Program-made: the position numbers and the translations under genes
Assembly: GCA_021161165.1 (NCBI GenBank)
Contig: JAGHBF010000109.1
Coordinates: 1-13,911, forward strand
Direction of reading: 5' to 3'
Length of the DNA: 13,911 nucleotides
Source of the DNA: Candidatus Aminicenantota bacterium
Lineage (GTDB): Bacteria; Acidobacteriota; Aminicenantia; S016-38
Part shown: positions 7,227 to 13,911 of the stretch, in pieces
How the letters are laid out: every line of letters starts with the position of its first letter
Position numbering within the stretch: the stretch's first letter is position 1
Notes under the pieces: model-generated
Told to the model about the DNA's origin: nothing
The model's database searches: none
The model's input: the letters and a program-made list of their open reading frames with translations, nothing else

Positions 7227-8150
7227 TTAACCTCCTATTTTGACATTTATCCCGAATTTTTCCAGTTTATGCTTAATTTCCTCCATTTTTTCGTTATCCG
7301 GTTTTTTTGCTATATAAGGTTTCCATTTCATATTTAATTTTTTGAATTTGTTAAGCCAAGAATTGTGGTATGGCAGCAAACTCACCATGGGAGGAAAAGG
7401 AAGGGATGCAAGGAATTCGCCTGTTTTATTGATGTTTTTACTGGAATCGTTTACGCCAGGAATTACCGGAATCCTTATGTTTATGTTCTTTTCCATTCGG
7501 GATAATTCCTTAAGATTCTCAAGAATTGGCTCGTTCGAAACACCAGTGTAATATTTGTGCATTTTGCTATCCATAAGTTTCAGGTCGTAAAGGAAAAGGT
7601 CGACATATTCCGTCACTTCTATAAGCTTTTTGCGGTTTACATATCCCGTTGTATCAACAGCTGTGTGTATATATCTTTCCTTACACCGTTTGAGCAGTTC
7701 TTTTAAAAATTCAGGTTGCATTAGAGGCTCCCCACCTGAAAAGGTTACACCTCCTCCTGACTGGTCATAAAAAATAAGGTCCTTTTCTATTTCTGTCATG
7801 ACTTCCTCAACACTCATTTCTTTTCCGACCACTTCGATGGCCTGCGGATGACATACTTTGAGACATTCTCCACAAAGGGTGCATTTTTCGATATTTATTT
7901 CTGGGAATCCTTTGTTTGAAAGAGTTATTGCTTTTTCAGGACACACAATTTCACAGTCTCCACATTTTATACATCTGTCCTCCCAGAAAATGATTTCCTT
8001 TTCCATTTTTATTCCCTCTGGATTGTGACACCATGGACAATGGAGGGGACATCCCTTAAAGAAAATAGTAGTTCTTATACCTGGACCATCGTGGATGGCA
8101 TATCTCTTTATGTCGAAGATCATTCCCTTAAGCAAAGATTTCCTCCTCAT
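7227..8150 (-). CDS. hypE: Glycyl-radical enzyme activating protein (radical SAM, two extra 4Fe-4S clusters)
   Basis: This protein installs the glycyl radical on the enzyme encoded two bases downstream, using S-adenosylmethionine. Numbering from the ATG at 8150 (307 residues), the radical-SAM triad is Cys34-X3-Cys38-X2-Cys41 (GCPLHCPWC). A ferredoxin-like insert carries Cys60/63/66/70 (CIKCGDCEIVC) and Cys90/93/96/100 (CTLCGECLKVC). The SAM-binding GGGVTFSGGEP follows. The two-cluster insert is typical of activases for non-PFL glycyl radical enzymes. Start choice: the open frame extends to a TTG at 8162, but ATG 8150 has GGAG six bases upstream (8157-8160) and is preferred. An ATG at 8123, just after the regulator stop, would also leave the core intact. 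The gene overlaps the regulator by 23 bases, which argues for co-transcription and coupling. Confidence 0.9.
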   Translation of the reverse strand: MRRKSLLKGMIFDIKRYAIHDGPGIRTTIFFKGCPLHCPWCHNPEGIKMEKEIIFWEDRCIKCGDCEIVCPEKAITLSNKGFPEINIEKCTLCGECLKVCHPQAIEVVGKEMSVEEVMTEIEKDLIFYDQSGGGVTFSGGEPLMQPEFLKELLKRCKERYIHTAVDTTGYVNRKKLIEVTEYVDLFLYDLKLMDSKMHKYYTGVSNEPILENLKELSRMEKNINIRIPVIPGVNDSSKNINKTGEFLASLPFPPMVSLLPYHNSWLNKFKKLNMKWKPYIAKKPDNEKMEEIKHKLEKFGINVKIGG

Positions 8151-8856
8151 ATCTATCTCCAAGAGCTTCTTTCAGTCTTTTCTGATATTCTTCCAGAGGG
8201 TAGTATTTGATAATGTAGTTTTTCTGAACTTCAAAGGACCAATGGACATCCCTTATGAAATCTGCTGCAAGTTTTGGATTCTTTTCCTTAAGAAATTCCA
8301 GAAATTTTTCATGCTCTTTGATGGAAGCCTCTTCCCATTCTTTTAGATAACCCTTCTGGCGAGGGAAGTCATATAATCTCTTTTTCAAAACATTTACTGT
8401 TTTCAAAAGGTGAGTATTTTCGCATAGATTCAGATATGTATTGTGAAATTCAAGATTTTTCTCGTAATATGTGTCAAAATCGTCTTTATCTATTGCCTTT
8501 TTCATTTCTCTGTTAAGTTTTTCCATCTTTTTAATGTGAGATTCCTTTATTTTGTGAGAGGAATTCAATACTGCCGACGCCTCTAAAGCTCCGATTATCT
8601 GATAAAAGTCCTTTATGTCATTCAATGTAAGAACGTTCACAATCACACCTCGTCTTGGCAGGATTCTCACAAAACCTTCAAGTTCAAGCTGTATTAGAGC
8701 TTCTCTCAAGGGAGTTTTGCTTATTCTAAGGTCTCTGGATATCTTTTCAAGATTTATGAAAGAGCCTGGAAGAAGTTGTCCCGTGCTGAGTTGTTCTCTC
8801 AGAAATTCATATACCTGTTCTTTAAGAGATTTGTAATTAAGAGGTCCATTTCCCAT
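8128..8856 (-). CDS. GntR-family transcriptional regulator, FadR/FCD subfamily
   Basis: The 242 residues divide into an N-terminal winged helix (about 8-72; LEKISRDLRISKTPLREAL is the helix-turn-helix and GFVRILPRRGVIV the wing) and an all-helical FCD effector domain (about 80-220). The FCD domain has His residues placed as in metal-binding members, for example NLEFHNTYL and IKEHEKFL. FCD regulators usually sense carboxylic acids and related metabolites, so hydroxyproline, pyrroline-carboxylate or proline are natural candidates here, though nothing in the sequence fixes the ligand. It is the first gene of the operon and overlaps the activase gene. A GGAGGA Shine-Dalgarno (8861-8866) lies four bases before the ATG. 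An inverted repeat across its own promoter suggests autoregulation of the whole cluster. Confidence 0.93.
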   Translation of the reverse strand: MGNGPLNYKSLKEQVYEFLREQLSTGQLLPGSFINLEKISRDLRISKTPLREALIQLELEGFVRILPRRGVIVNVLTLNDIKDFYQIIGALEASAVLNSSHKIKESHIKKMEKLNREMKKAIDKDDFDTYYEKNLEFHNTYLNLCENTHLLKTVNVLKKRLYDFPRQKGYLKEWEEASIKEHEKFLEFLKEKNPKLAADFIRDVHWSFEVQKNYIIKYYPLEEYQKRLKEALGDRYEEEIFA

Positions 8857-8866
8857 TTTTTCCTCC

Positions 8867-8890
8867 TGATATCTAATATATCACATATCA
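8867..8890. promoter_or_regulatory. Inverted repeat, candidate operator for the GntR/FCD regulator
   Basis: TGATAT (8867-8872) and ATATCA (8885-8890) form perfect six-base inverted arms around a 12-base AT-rich centre. The element covers the predicted -10 and transcription start and abuts the Shine-Dalgarno of the regulator gene. GntR/FCD dimers bind short inverted repeats, and binding here would block transcription. The arms are AT-rich in an AT-rich genome, so chance is possible. Confidence 0.45.
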
Positions 8891-8902
8891 ATCAAAAGTC
8901 AA
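8875..8902 (-). promoter_or_regulatory. Sigma-70-like promoter of the hydroxyproline operon
   Basis: Read on the minus strand, TTGACT (8897-8902) and TATATT (8875-8880) are separated by 16 bases, each close to the -35 and -10 consensus. They lie in the 50-base gap between the Mpl-type ligase stop and the regulator start. Transcription would begin near 8868, giving a leader of only about ten bases that contains the Shine-Dalgarno. Prediction from sequence only. Confidence 0.6.
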
Positions 8903-8906
8903 GTTT

Positions 8907-10289
8907 TTAATGGGATTTTAAGATATCTTTAATTCGTCCTACTTTTTCATCGATGTTTCCATTGGAAAAAAGAACAATTACGTTATTGTCTTCAGGCAAT
9001 TCATTTAAAATTTCATAAATCTCTTCCCATGACTCAGGATGTACACAGTTTTTCCCCATTTTTTTCAGGGCTTCACAAACATTTTTTCTGTTAAGGGGAA
9101 TACCCTTTTTTAGTGCGCCTTTAGGTGGAGGAGCGAGGATGATAAAGTCAGCCGATGAGAGCGCTTCAGGAAGGTCTTTCTCAAAGACATTACTCCTCAT
9201 GCTCCAGCTTGCTGGTTCAAGAATTGAGATTATCTTCCAGTCCTGGAAACGAGATCTCAGATCCTTAAGGTTTAATCTCGATGAAGTGGGATGATGGGCA
9301 AAGTCAGTGAAGAAATAAAAATTTTTTCCCTTCAGGATTAATTCCATTCTTCTTTTAATACCCTTGAAGCTGTTAATTGTCTTTTTAATAATTTTAGGTC
9401 CGAATCCAAGATGGTAAAGTAGATAGGCCACTGGCAGAGAATTAATTGCTATTGTAGAACTTGCCACCTCGCTTCTTAAATTTTTTATATAATCATCTTT
9501 AATTTTAAGGTTAAAACTTAAAAAGTTTTCTGTGTTTTTTAGAGTTTCATAATGAAGCTCAGCAGTTGGATAAAGAACAACCTCAGCTCTTGCTTTTTCC
9601 AATATTTCTCTGTTTACCGGGTTGTTGTAAGAGATAATTAAACCACTGGATGGCACTAAAGACACCAGAAGGGAGAAGCTTTTTTTTATATCTTCAAGGT
9701 TTTCATATATATCATAATGGTCCATTTCCACAGGTCCCAGAATGAGATAATTAGGAAAATAGTGAGAGAATTTCGGTCCCTTATCAAAAAAGGAAGTTTC
9801 ATATTCGTCTCCCTCCACAATAAACCATTTTTTCCCGGCTCTTCCGCTTCTTCCAAAGTTTAATGGCATACCACCGATTAAAAAGCCCGGGTTTAATCCA
9901 GCCACTTCCATTGACCAGGCAAGAAGAGAAGATGTTGTGGTTTTACCATGTGTGCCTGCTACAACAATTCTTTTTTTATTCTTCATTGCGAAGTGATAAA
10001 GGGCTTCTGGCAATGAGTAAATTTCAAGCCCAAGCTCAATAGCTCTTTCCACTTCAGGATTGGAAGAGGAAACAAGATTTCCTGCTATAACTCCGTCAAG
10101 AGGGTGGTTTTTGTCTATATTTTCACGAGAAAATCCTTCAGAAAGCTTTACTGGTAGTGATTTAACAAAATCTCCCATAGGGGGATAAAAGTTTCTGTCG
10201 GATCCACTTATTTTAAAACCTTTTTCAAGGAGAATAGCAGCCAAAGAAGCGGTAGCTGTCCCTGAAATAGCTATAATGTGAAGTTTCAT
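8907..10289 (-). CDS. mpl: Mpl-type Mur ligase (UDP-MurNAc : tripeptide ligase, peptidoglycan recycling)
   Basis: This is a three-domain Mur ligase of 460 residues from ATG 10289; the frame extends five codons to a TTG at 10304 without better signals. The P-loop is GTHGKTTT. The signature VEGDEYETSFFDKGPKF and the later RRMELI...DFAHHPT segment match Mpl more closely than MurC, and the early ISGSDRNFYPPM is also Mpl-like. Mpl attaches recycled L-Ala-gamma-D-Glu-meso-DAP to UDP-MurNAc using ATP, in the cytoplasm. The first glycine-rich motif is unusual (AISGTATASLA rather than a GICGT form), but the catalytic core is intact. It has no cell-wall gene neighbours here and is probably its own transcription unit. 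No clear Shine-Dalgarno precedes the ATG. A MurC-like role cannot be excluded. Confidence 0.88.
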   Translation of the reverse strand: MKLHIIAISGTATASLAAILLEKGFKISGSDRNFYPPMGDFVKSLPVKLSEGFSRENIDKNHPLDGVIAGNLVSSSNPEVERAIELGLEIYSLPEALYHFAMKNKKRIVVAGTHGKTTTSSLLAWSMEVAGLNPGFLIGGMPLNFGRSGRAGKKWFIVEGDEYETSFFDKGPKFSHYFPNYLILGPVEMDHYDIYENLEDIKKSFSLLVSLVPSSGLIISYNNPVNREILEKARAEVVLYPTAELHYETLKNTENFLSFNLKIKDDYIKNLRSEVASSTIAINSLPVAYLLYHLGFGPKIIKKTINSFKGIKRRMELILKGKNFYFFTDFAHHPTSSRLNLKDLRSRFQDWKIISILEPASWSMRSNVFEKDLPEALSSADFIILAPPPKGALKKGIPLNRKNVCEALKKMGKNCVHPESWEEIYEILNELPEDNNVIVLFSNGNIDEKVGRIKDILKSH

Positions 10290-10295
10290 ACTCTT

Positions 10296-10301
10296 ATTAT
10301 A
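10296..10301 (-). promoter_or_regulatory. Consensus -10 box giving a likely leaderless start of the Mpl gene
   Basis: A perfect TATAAT on the minus strand ends seven bases before the ATG at 10289, so transcription would begin at or next to the start codon. No good -35 hexamer is seen at the expected distance (AAAAAT at 10319-10324). Confidence 0.4.
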
Positions 10302-10324
10302 CAATCGGCACTATTATCATTTTT

Positions 10325-10540
10325 ATGGAAGATGCAGATTTGGAAAGTTCCCAAAACGAGAAGCTTTTTAAAGTCTTTAACTGGAGAGATATTGTCTCAT
10401 TTTTACAGGGGGAATTTACAAAAAAAACAACTGTGGGAAATTGGTGTTTTATTTTACCTAAAGGTTATGGTAATTTTACGCTCAATGGTAAATATAAATT
10501 CCCTGCTTTCGAAAAAATGATTTTTTCCCTCGGCAAATAG
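10325..10540 (+). CDS. Possible small protein of 71 residues, function unknown
   Basis: This is an ATG-initiated frame on the opposite strand to every other gene, lying in the roughly 330-base interval between the Mpl gene and the membrane-protein operon. The product has a polar, charged N-terminal half (MEDADLESSQNEKLFKVF) and an aromatic, basic C-terminal half (NWCFILPKGYGNF, then KYKFPAFEKMIF). It has no signal peptide or membrane helix. Its composition is protein-like and it is not the shadow of another gene. There is no Shine-Dalgarno. A TATTAT box (10312-10317) lies seven bases before the ATG, so a leaderless transcript is conceivable. I recognise no family. It could be a genuine orphan, a remnant of a longer gene, or chance. 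The flanking 10541-10619 holds no RNA gene, clear terminator or repeat that I can see. Confidence 0.4.
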   Translation: MEDADLESSQNEKLFKVFNWRDIVSFLQGEFTKKTTVGNWCFILPKGYGNFTLNGKYKFPAFEKMIFSLGK

Positions 10541-10619
10541 ACGGTTGCTTAAGTTCCAGGTTCCATAAACATAACCAGCAATAATATAAGATTTCTTTTC
10601 AGGGAAAGACCATTCAGAT

Positions 10620-11186
10620 TTATCGCTGTGAAGGAAAACCGCTATTTGTTATGTGCGAGGCGGTTTCACAAAGAGAGTCAAGATGTCTCTTTATCTCCCT
10701 TTCATTCGATGAAACATAGGGAAGCATTAAATAAAGTTCATCTTTATTGGTAATTATCAGAGGAAAATCTTCCGAAATCAGCCTTTTTTCTTGAATCTCT
10801 GATGGTAGTTTTATTTTTATCCCGGTAAAATTTCGAATCTCGAGAGCAGCCAGGACTCCTTCTCCTGTGAGAGATGCCATAAGAATTCCTATTCCTCCAA
10901 AGGCATTTAAATCGCTGTAAACGCCTATTTCAACCTCAAAGCCCTTATAATTTCCAGTAACTGTCCCGTATTTAAAGAAATTTTTATTAAAGGAGAGTCC
11001 TGTTTGCTGTGCAAGATATGCCATAGCACGGTCAATTCTTCTTTTCCTTACTCTATAAATCCACCAGAAAATACCTGCTGAAAAGACTAATACAAAAAAG
11101 CCTAAGTACAGGTTAATAAAGAAACATAAACCTATTGCAGTTAGAACTAAAATCCCTATAAAGCCAAAGGCAATTTTTTCACCCAT
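10620..11186 (-). CDS. Hypothetical membrane protein, two N-terminal helices plus soluble domain
   Basis: I start it at ATG 11186 (188 residues). AAGGAAG sits just upstream, inside the last codons of the preceding gene, and only one base separates that gene's stop from this ATG; a TTG seven codons earlier is in frame but overlaps. Residues about 5-42 form two hydrophobic stretches (KIAFGFIGILVLTAIGLCFF, then LYLGFFVLVFSAGIFWWIY) followed by the positive cluster RVRKRRIDR. This suggests a hairpin anchor with the rest of the protein on the cytoplasmic side. The remainder (about 55-188) is mixed alpha/beta with a TVTGNYKGFEVEIGVY strand pair. I do not recognise a family with certainty. It is the last gene of a three-gene set with a surface-type protein, so an envelope role is plausible. 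Confidence 0.75.
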   Translation of the reverse strand: MGEKIAFGFIGILVLTAIGLCFFINLYLGFFVLVFSAGIFWWIYRVRKRRIDRAMAYLAQQTGLSFNKNFFKYGTVTGNYKGFEVEIGVYSDLNAFGGIGILMASLTGEGVLAALEIRNFTGIKIKLPSEIQEKRLISEDFPLIITNKDELYLMLPYVSSNEREIKRHLDSLCETASHITNSGFPSQR

Positions 11187-11187
11187 T

Positions 11188-11646
11188 CTATCTTCCTTTC
11201 TGAGCAATTGCTATATAAACATCTTTAACATGCTCTGTTAAAACTGTTAAGCTAAGTGTATATTTTCCTGCAAGAGCTGGTTTAAAGAAAAATTTCTTTC
11301 TATAATCTGAATAAGTTCTCTGATATACAGGGCTTGGTCTCGTTCCACCAAAGACTACATCTTTTCCAATAGTAATAATATTATTATTTTGAGGGTCAGT
11401 AAGAGTAGCGGAGATAAAAACATCAGGATCACCCCATCCACTTTCTATTGATGGATTAATAATCAGCACATGAGTAAATTCAGGTTGCTCAATTTTAAAT
11501 TTTAAAATCTGTTTTTTCCCCTGTGTTCCTTCTATAATTGTCTTGTAAATTATTTTACCAGAAGTTATCTGGTCATAAATTATAAACCCGAGGACCAGTA
11601 CAACTATGGCTCCAAATACAAGAGCCAATTTAACATACCATTTCAC
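11188..11646 (-). CDS. Hypothetical membrane-anchored beta-rich protein, GTG start
   Basis: This is a 152-residue product with one N-terminal hydrophobic helix (about 5-24, VKLALVFGAIVVLVLGFIIY) preceded by lysines, acting as an uncleaved anchor or signal. The rest is predicted to be beta-rich and extracytoplasmic. It contains FTHVLIINPS and ends with FFFKPALAGKYTLSLTVL and DVYIAI, a pattern like small jellyroll or pre-peptidase-type sandwich domains. The start codon is GTG, with AGGAGGG (11652-11658) five bases upstream. It lies 28 bases behind the LamG-like protein gene and one base ahead of the next. Function unknown; the co-transcribed neighbours suggest an envelope or secretion-related role. 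Confidence 0.78.
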   Translation of the reverse strand: MKWYVKLALVFGAIVVLVLGFIIYDQITSGKIIYKTIIEGTQGKKQILKFKIEQPEFTHVLIINPSIESGWGDPDVFISATLTDPQNNNIITIGKDVVFGGTRPSPVYQRTYSDYRKKFFFKPALAGKYTLSLTVLTEHVKDVYIAIAQKGR

Positions 11647-11651
11647 TTTAA

Positions 11652-11658
11652 CCCTCCT
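11652..11658 (-). promoter_or_regulatory. Strong Shine-Dalgarno that fixes a GTG start
   Basis: AGGAGGG on the minus strand, five bases before GTG at 11646. It supports the GTG as the start of the small membrane-anchored protein, since no in-frame ATG gives the N-terminal basic residues and anchor helix intact. Confidence 0.75.
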
Positions 11659-11674
11659 TAAAAAATCAAATAGA

Positions 11675-13911
11675 TTACTTTAAACGATTGCCATTCCACT
11701 CTCCCTTCCAATCTTTCCTGCCAAATCCGTATTTCCAATTTCCAGTAAAAGATTTAAAATCTTTAGAGAAGATGAATTTAAAATCCCCGGCATCTTTTGG
11801 AGGACTATAAGAAGGACTTTCGAACCATCTCCCGGTTAAAACATTCCCATTAAGTATTCCTTCTATTTTTCCATTGTCATGAGTATAAGTCCCCGTGATC
11901 TTGTTCCCTGACTGTTTAATTATCATCTGGCCAAAAGTAGTATCCCAGGTGCCAGCAATAGAAAACACCTGACCTGAATCAGGTTTTTCTACTGTAAGTT
12001 TCTCTTCATCACTCCCTAAATTATTAATATCACCTGTTAAAACAACCGTATCAGATTCTTTGATGCGATCCTCGGGAGATGTAGGAGATGTAAGGGTTTT
12101 AGCAAAGAGCCTGTACCGTTCTTTTATTTCTTCAGCATTCAAAGCACGATTCCAGATGCTGACTTCGTCAATAATGCCATTGAAACCTTTCAATTTTCCA
12201 GCTCCACTGATATACAGAGGATAAGAATTAGCAACAACACTCTCATTCCCACTGCCGACAATCCATGCTCCAGCTGTTTCTACACCATTAACATAAATTC
12301 TTGTGCTTGTTGCCTTCCCCCAGTTATGCACAACCACGATATGGGTCCAAGAGTTTTCTTTCACCACTGGATTTATTGTCGAATAGACTTTCCATGAAAT
12401 TGTCGGGTCTTTAAAAAGAAATCTTATCTTCCCTCTTAAAACTCTAAGATCATAATTACTCATATCTGTTGTGGAAGGACCTTTTGCAATAATAGTTCTA
12501 TCCGAAGCATCGGGAGAGTCCTGATTTATCCAAACCTCAATTGTAATAAAATTATTAAGGTTCAAACTTGAACTGGAGGGAATTTCAACATAATCATTAA
12601 CTCCATCAAAGAAAAGTCCTGAACCGGATACGCCGTCTGTCCAGCGAGCGCCATAAATTCTGCCATTATTTCGGTTAGCTGGAAAATCAGTAGTAGTCTC
12701 ACCCTTACCTTCATCAAAATGCCAGTATGCTATTAAGCCCTCGCTCTGCCATTTGAATTTCATAAATTTCTCTAAAAGCTCCATAGAGAATGGTCTGGGT
12801 TCATGAGGAACTCCTCCTTCCCTGCACCAGGTGTAATATGCAGATGGAATTTTAACAGTCTTTCCCCTTTTTTTATCTGATAATTCTCCTTCCCCCTTTA
12901 AAAGATAAACATAAAGGGTATCATCTTCTGTTAACCATACAAATACTTTGCTTCTTATCTTCAGAACCCTGAAATCGACATTTAATTGATTTAGATAGAT
13001 TGAATATTCTTCGGAAAACTTTTTAACTCCATCTACAATATCGTCGTAATGCCGGCCAAAATAACTAGAAATAAATCTGGTTGGAAACGTTAATAAAAAA
13101 CCAGGAATGCCAGTGGTGTAAGTTATAAAACGGGAATAAGCGTGACCTTTTATGAGTTCCCACTTATTCTTCCATATCCACTTGGCTCCTCTTTTTAAAT
13201 CCTTCTTCGCCTGTTTAAGTTTGGGAGCTACTGAATAGTAATACCAGAATTTGAACCCTCCGAAAAGCCTTTCAGAAAGTGTGGGAGGTCTTATAACACC
13301 AACGTAGGGTTCAAGCTTGACCTTGCCTCCACCAATCTCCACCTGAGCTGCAGGGGTAATTATCTTCATCTTGCCTTCCAGGACAGCCGCTTCTCCTTTG
13401 TCCACGACCTGAACCTTGGCTGTGGTATTCAAATGGGAAAATATGAGGGCACCGGGCAGCCCTGTCCACTCTCCATTTTTTAAGACAGTGGAGGGCTCAT
13501 TCGATAGCTCAGAAAACTCAAATTCAACCGGTTCACTTAACTCCTGGGGCTTCTCCTGCTCTGTTTTTTCCCTTTCTTCCTTGCTGGCAGAACTACTTTC
13601 TCTGAACCCCTTTAGAAGTTCCACGCCCCTATCTCCAGTTGCCCAATATACAAATTCTGTTTTACCTGTAAAACTTTTTCCATTCTTACTGAATGTGATT
13701 GTCGTGATAAATTCGCCTATGTCTGCATACCACTTGCATTTTAGCGTATTACCTTTAATATTACCTTCACACCGATAAGAAGGTTGAACATCCCATATAA
13801 AAACCTTTCCTTTCTCCTTATAAATAACCCAGAAATCCTCTTCCCAGTCCCACTTCCAGAAGAGGTTTTTACGCATAACCTTCCAGGGTCCAAGAAAGGA
13901 AGTACTTCCAC
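11675..13911 (-). CDS. LamG-like jellyroll / FecR-like multidomain surface protein, N-terminus beyond window
   Basis: An ATG at 13876 would give 733 residues, but the frame stays open to the right edge (upstream codons read GSTSFLGPWKV), so the gene very likely starts outside the window. Positions below count from that ATG. Residues 380-590 are a LamG/concanavalin-like jellyroll (LIAYWHFDEGKG, LFFDGVNDYVEIP, ITIEVWIN, GIIDEVSIWNRAL), a sugar- or protein-binding fold common in secreted proteins. Residues about 152-195 and 300-350 look like the two halves of a FecR-like beta domain (VYLLKGEGELSDKKRGKTVKIP) split by about 100 basic, aromatic residues. Residues 638-733 and the N-terminal 1-85 are related beta domains sharing an SKxxKSFTG motif. 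A low-complexity Ser/Glu linker spans 93-128. Extracytoplasmic location is likely, but the signal peptide is not visible. Function unknown; binding or adhesion is a guess. Confidence 0.85.
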   Translation of the reverse strand, partial: GSTSFLGPWKVMRKNLFWKWDWEEDFWVIYKEKGKVFIWDVQPSYRCEGNIKGNTLKCKWYADIGEFITTITFSKNGKSFTGKTEFVYWATGDRGVELLKGFRESSSASKEEREKTEQEKPQELSEPVEFEFSELSNEPSTVLKNGEWTGLPGALIFSHLNTTAKVQVVDKGEAAVLEGKMKIITPAAQVEIGGGKVKLEPYVGVIRPPTLSERLFGGFKFWYYYSVAPKLKQAKKDLKRGAKWIWKNKWELIKGHAYSRFITYTTGIPGFLLTFPTRFISSYFGRHYDDIVDGVKKFSEEYSIYLNQLNVDFRVLKIRSKVFVWLTEDDTLYVYLLKGEGELSDKKRGKTVKIPSAYYTWCREGGVPHEPRPFSMELLEKFMKFKWQSEGLIAYWHFDEGKGETTTDFPANRNNGRIYGARWTDGVSGSGLFFDGVNDYVEIPSSSSLNLNNFITIEVWINQDSPDASDRTIIAKGPSTTDMSNYDLRVLRGKIRFLFKDPTISWKVYSTINPVVKENSWTHIVVVHNWGKATSTRIYVNGVETAGAWIVGSGNESVVANSYPLYISGAGKLKGFNGIIDEVSIWNRALNAEEIKERYRLFAKTLTSPTSPEDRIKESDTVVLTGDINNLGSDEEKLTVEKPDSGQVFSIAGTWDTTFGQMIIKQSGNKITGTYTHDNGKIEGILNGNVLTGRWFESPSYSPPKDAGDFKFIFSKDFKSFTGNWKYGFGRKDWKGEWNGNRLK

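Noticed and set aside
8857..8906. Riboswitch or leader attenuator before the hydroxyproline operon
   Set aside because: The gap is only 50 bases and the predicted transcript leader about ten bases, too short for a riboswitch.
10509..10525. Perfect hairpin GAAAAAA-TGA-TTTTTTC as a terminator
   Set aside because: The stem is almost all A-T with a 3-base loop and no separate U tract; it lies inside the small ORF and would be unstable.
10541..10619. tRNA or structured RNA in the gap after the small ORF (contains AGGTTCCA)
   Set aside because: No acceptor or anticodon stems could be paired around the T-loop-like string.
1..13911. CRISPR array, insertion sequence, integrase or phage genes
   Set aside because: No spaced direct repeats, transposase motifs or terminal inverted repeats were seen anywhere in the window.

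Overview
The window comes from an anaerobic bacterium. The evidence is an oxygen-sensitive glycyl radical enzyme with its radical-SAM activase, a peptidoglycan-recycling ligase (Mpl type), Shine-Dalgarno-led genes and a sigma-70-like promoter. The DNA is fairly AT-rich and the proteins are rich in Lys, Glu and Ile, with many AGA/AGG arginine codons. I cannot name the species; an uncultured sediment, subsurface or gut fermenter would fit. Every confident gene is on the minus strand, so transcription runs from high to low coordinates.

The core is a tightly packed run of eight genes from 8856 down to 1 that looks like one operon for using hydroxyproline and proline peptides. In order of transcription these are a GntR/FCD regulator, a glycyl-radical-enzyme activase, a HypD-like glycyl radical enzyme, a Xaa-Pro aminopeptidase, a trans-3-hydroxy-L-proline dehydratase (proline racemase fold with Thr in place of the second Cys), a mu-crystallin-family delta1-pyrroline-2-carboxylate reductase, an EamA/DMT transporter, and a DUF4125 protein cut by the window edge. 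The suggested logic is that the aminopeptidase frees residues from peptides containing proline or hydroxyproline. The dehydratase/reductase pair turns 3-hydroxyproline into L-proline, and the radical enzyme handles 4-hydroxyproline or a relative of it. The transporter may move product or substrate, and the regulator controls the set from a recognisable promoter with an overlapping inverted repeat.

The most notable point is that the radical enzyme is HypD-like along its length and keeps nearly all the pocket residues I recall, but has Cys-Val-Thr where HypD and most GRE eliminases have Cys-X-Glu. It may therefore be a HypD offshoot with changed chemistry or substrate.

Upstream of the operon (8907-10289) is an Mpl-type Mur ligase that appears to start leaderless. 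A possible divergent 71-residue ORF (10325-10540, plus strand) faces it. The 10290-10619 stretch holds nothing else that I can recognise. From 10620 to the right edge is a second minus-strand operon of surface/envelope character: a large protein (LamG-like jellyroll, split FecR-like region, and related beta domains at both ends, open at the window edge) followed by two small membrane-anchored proteins of unknown function.
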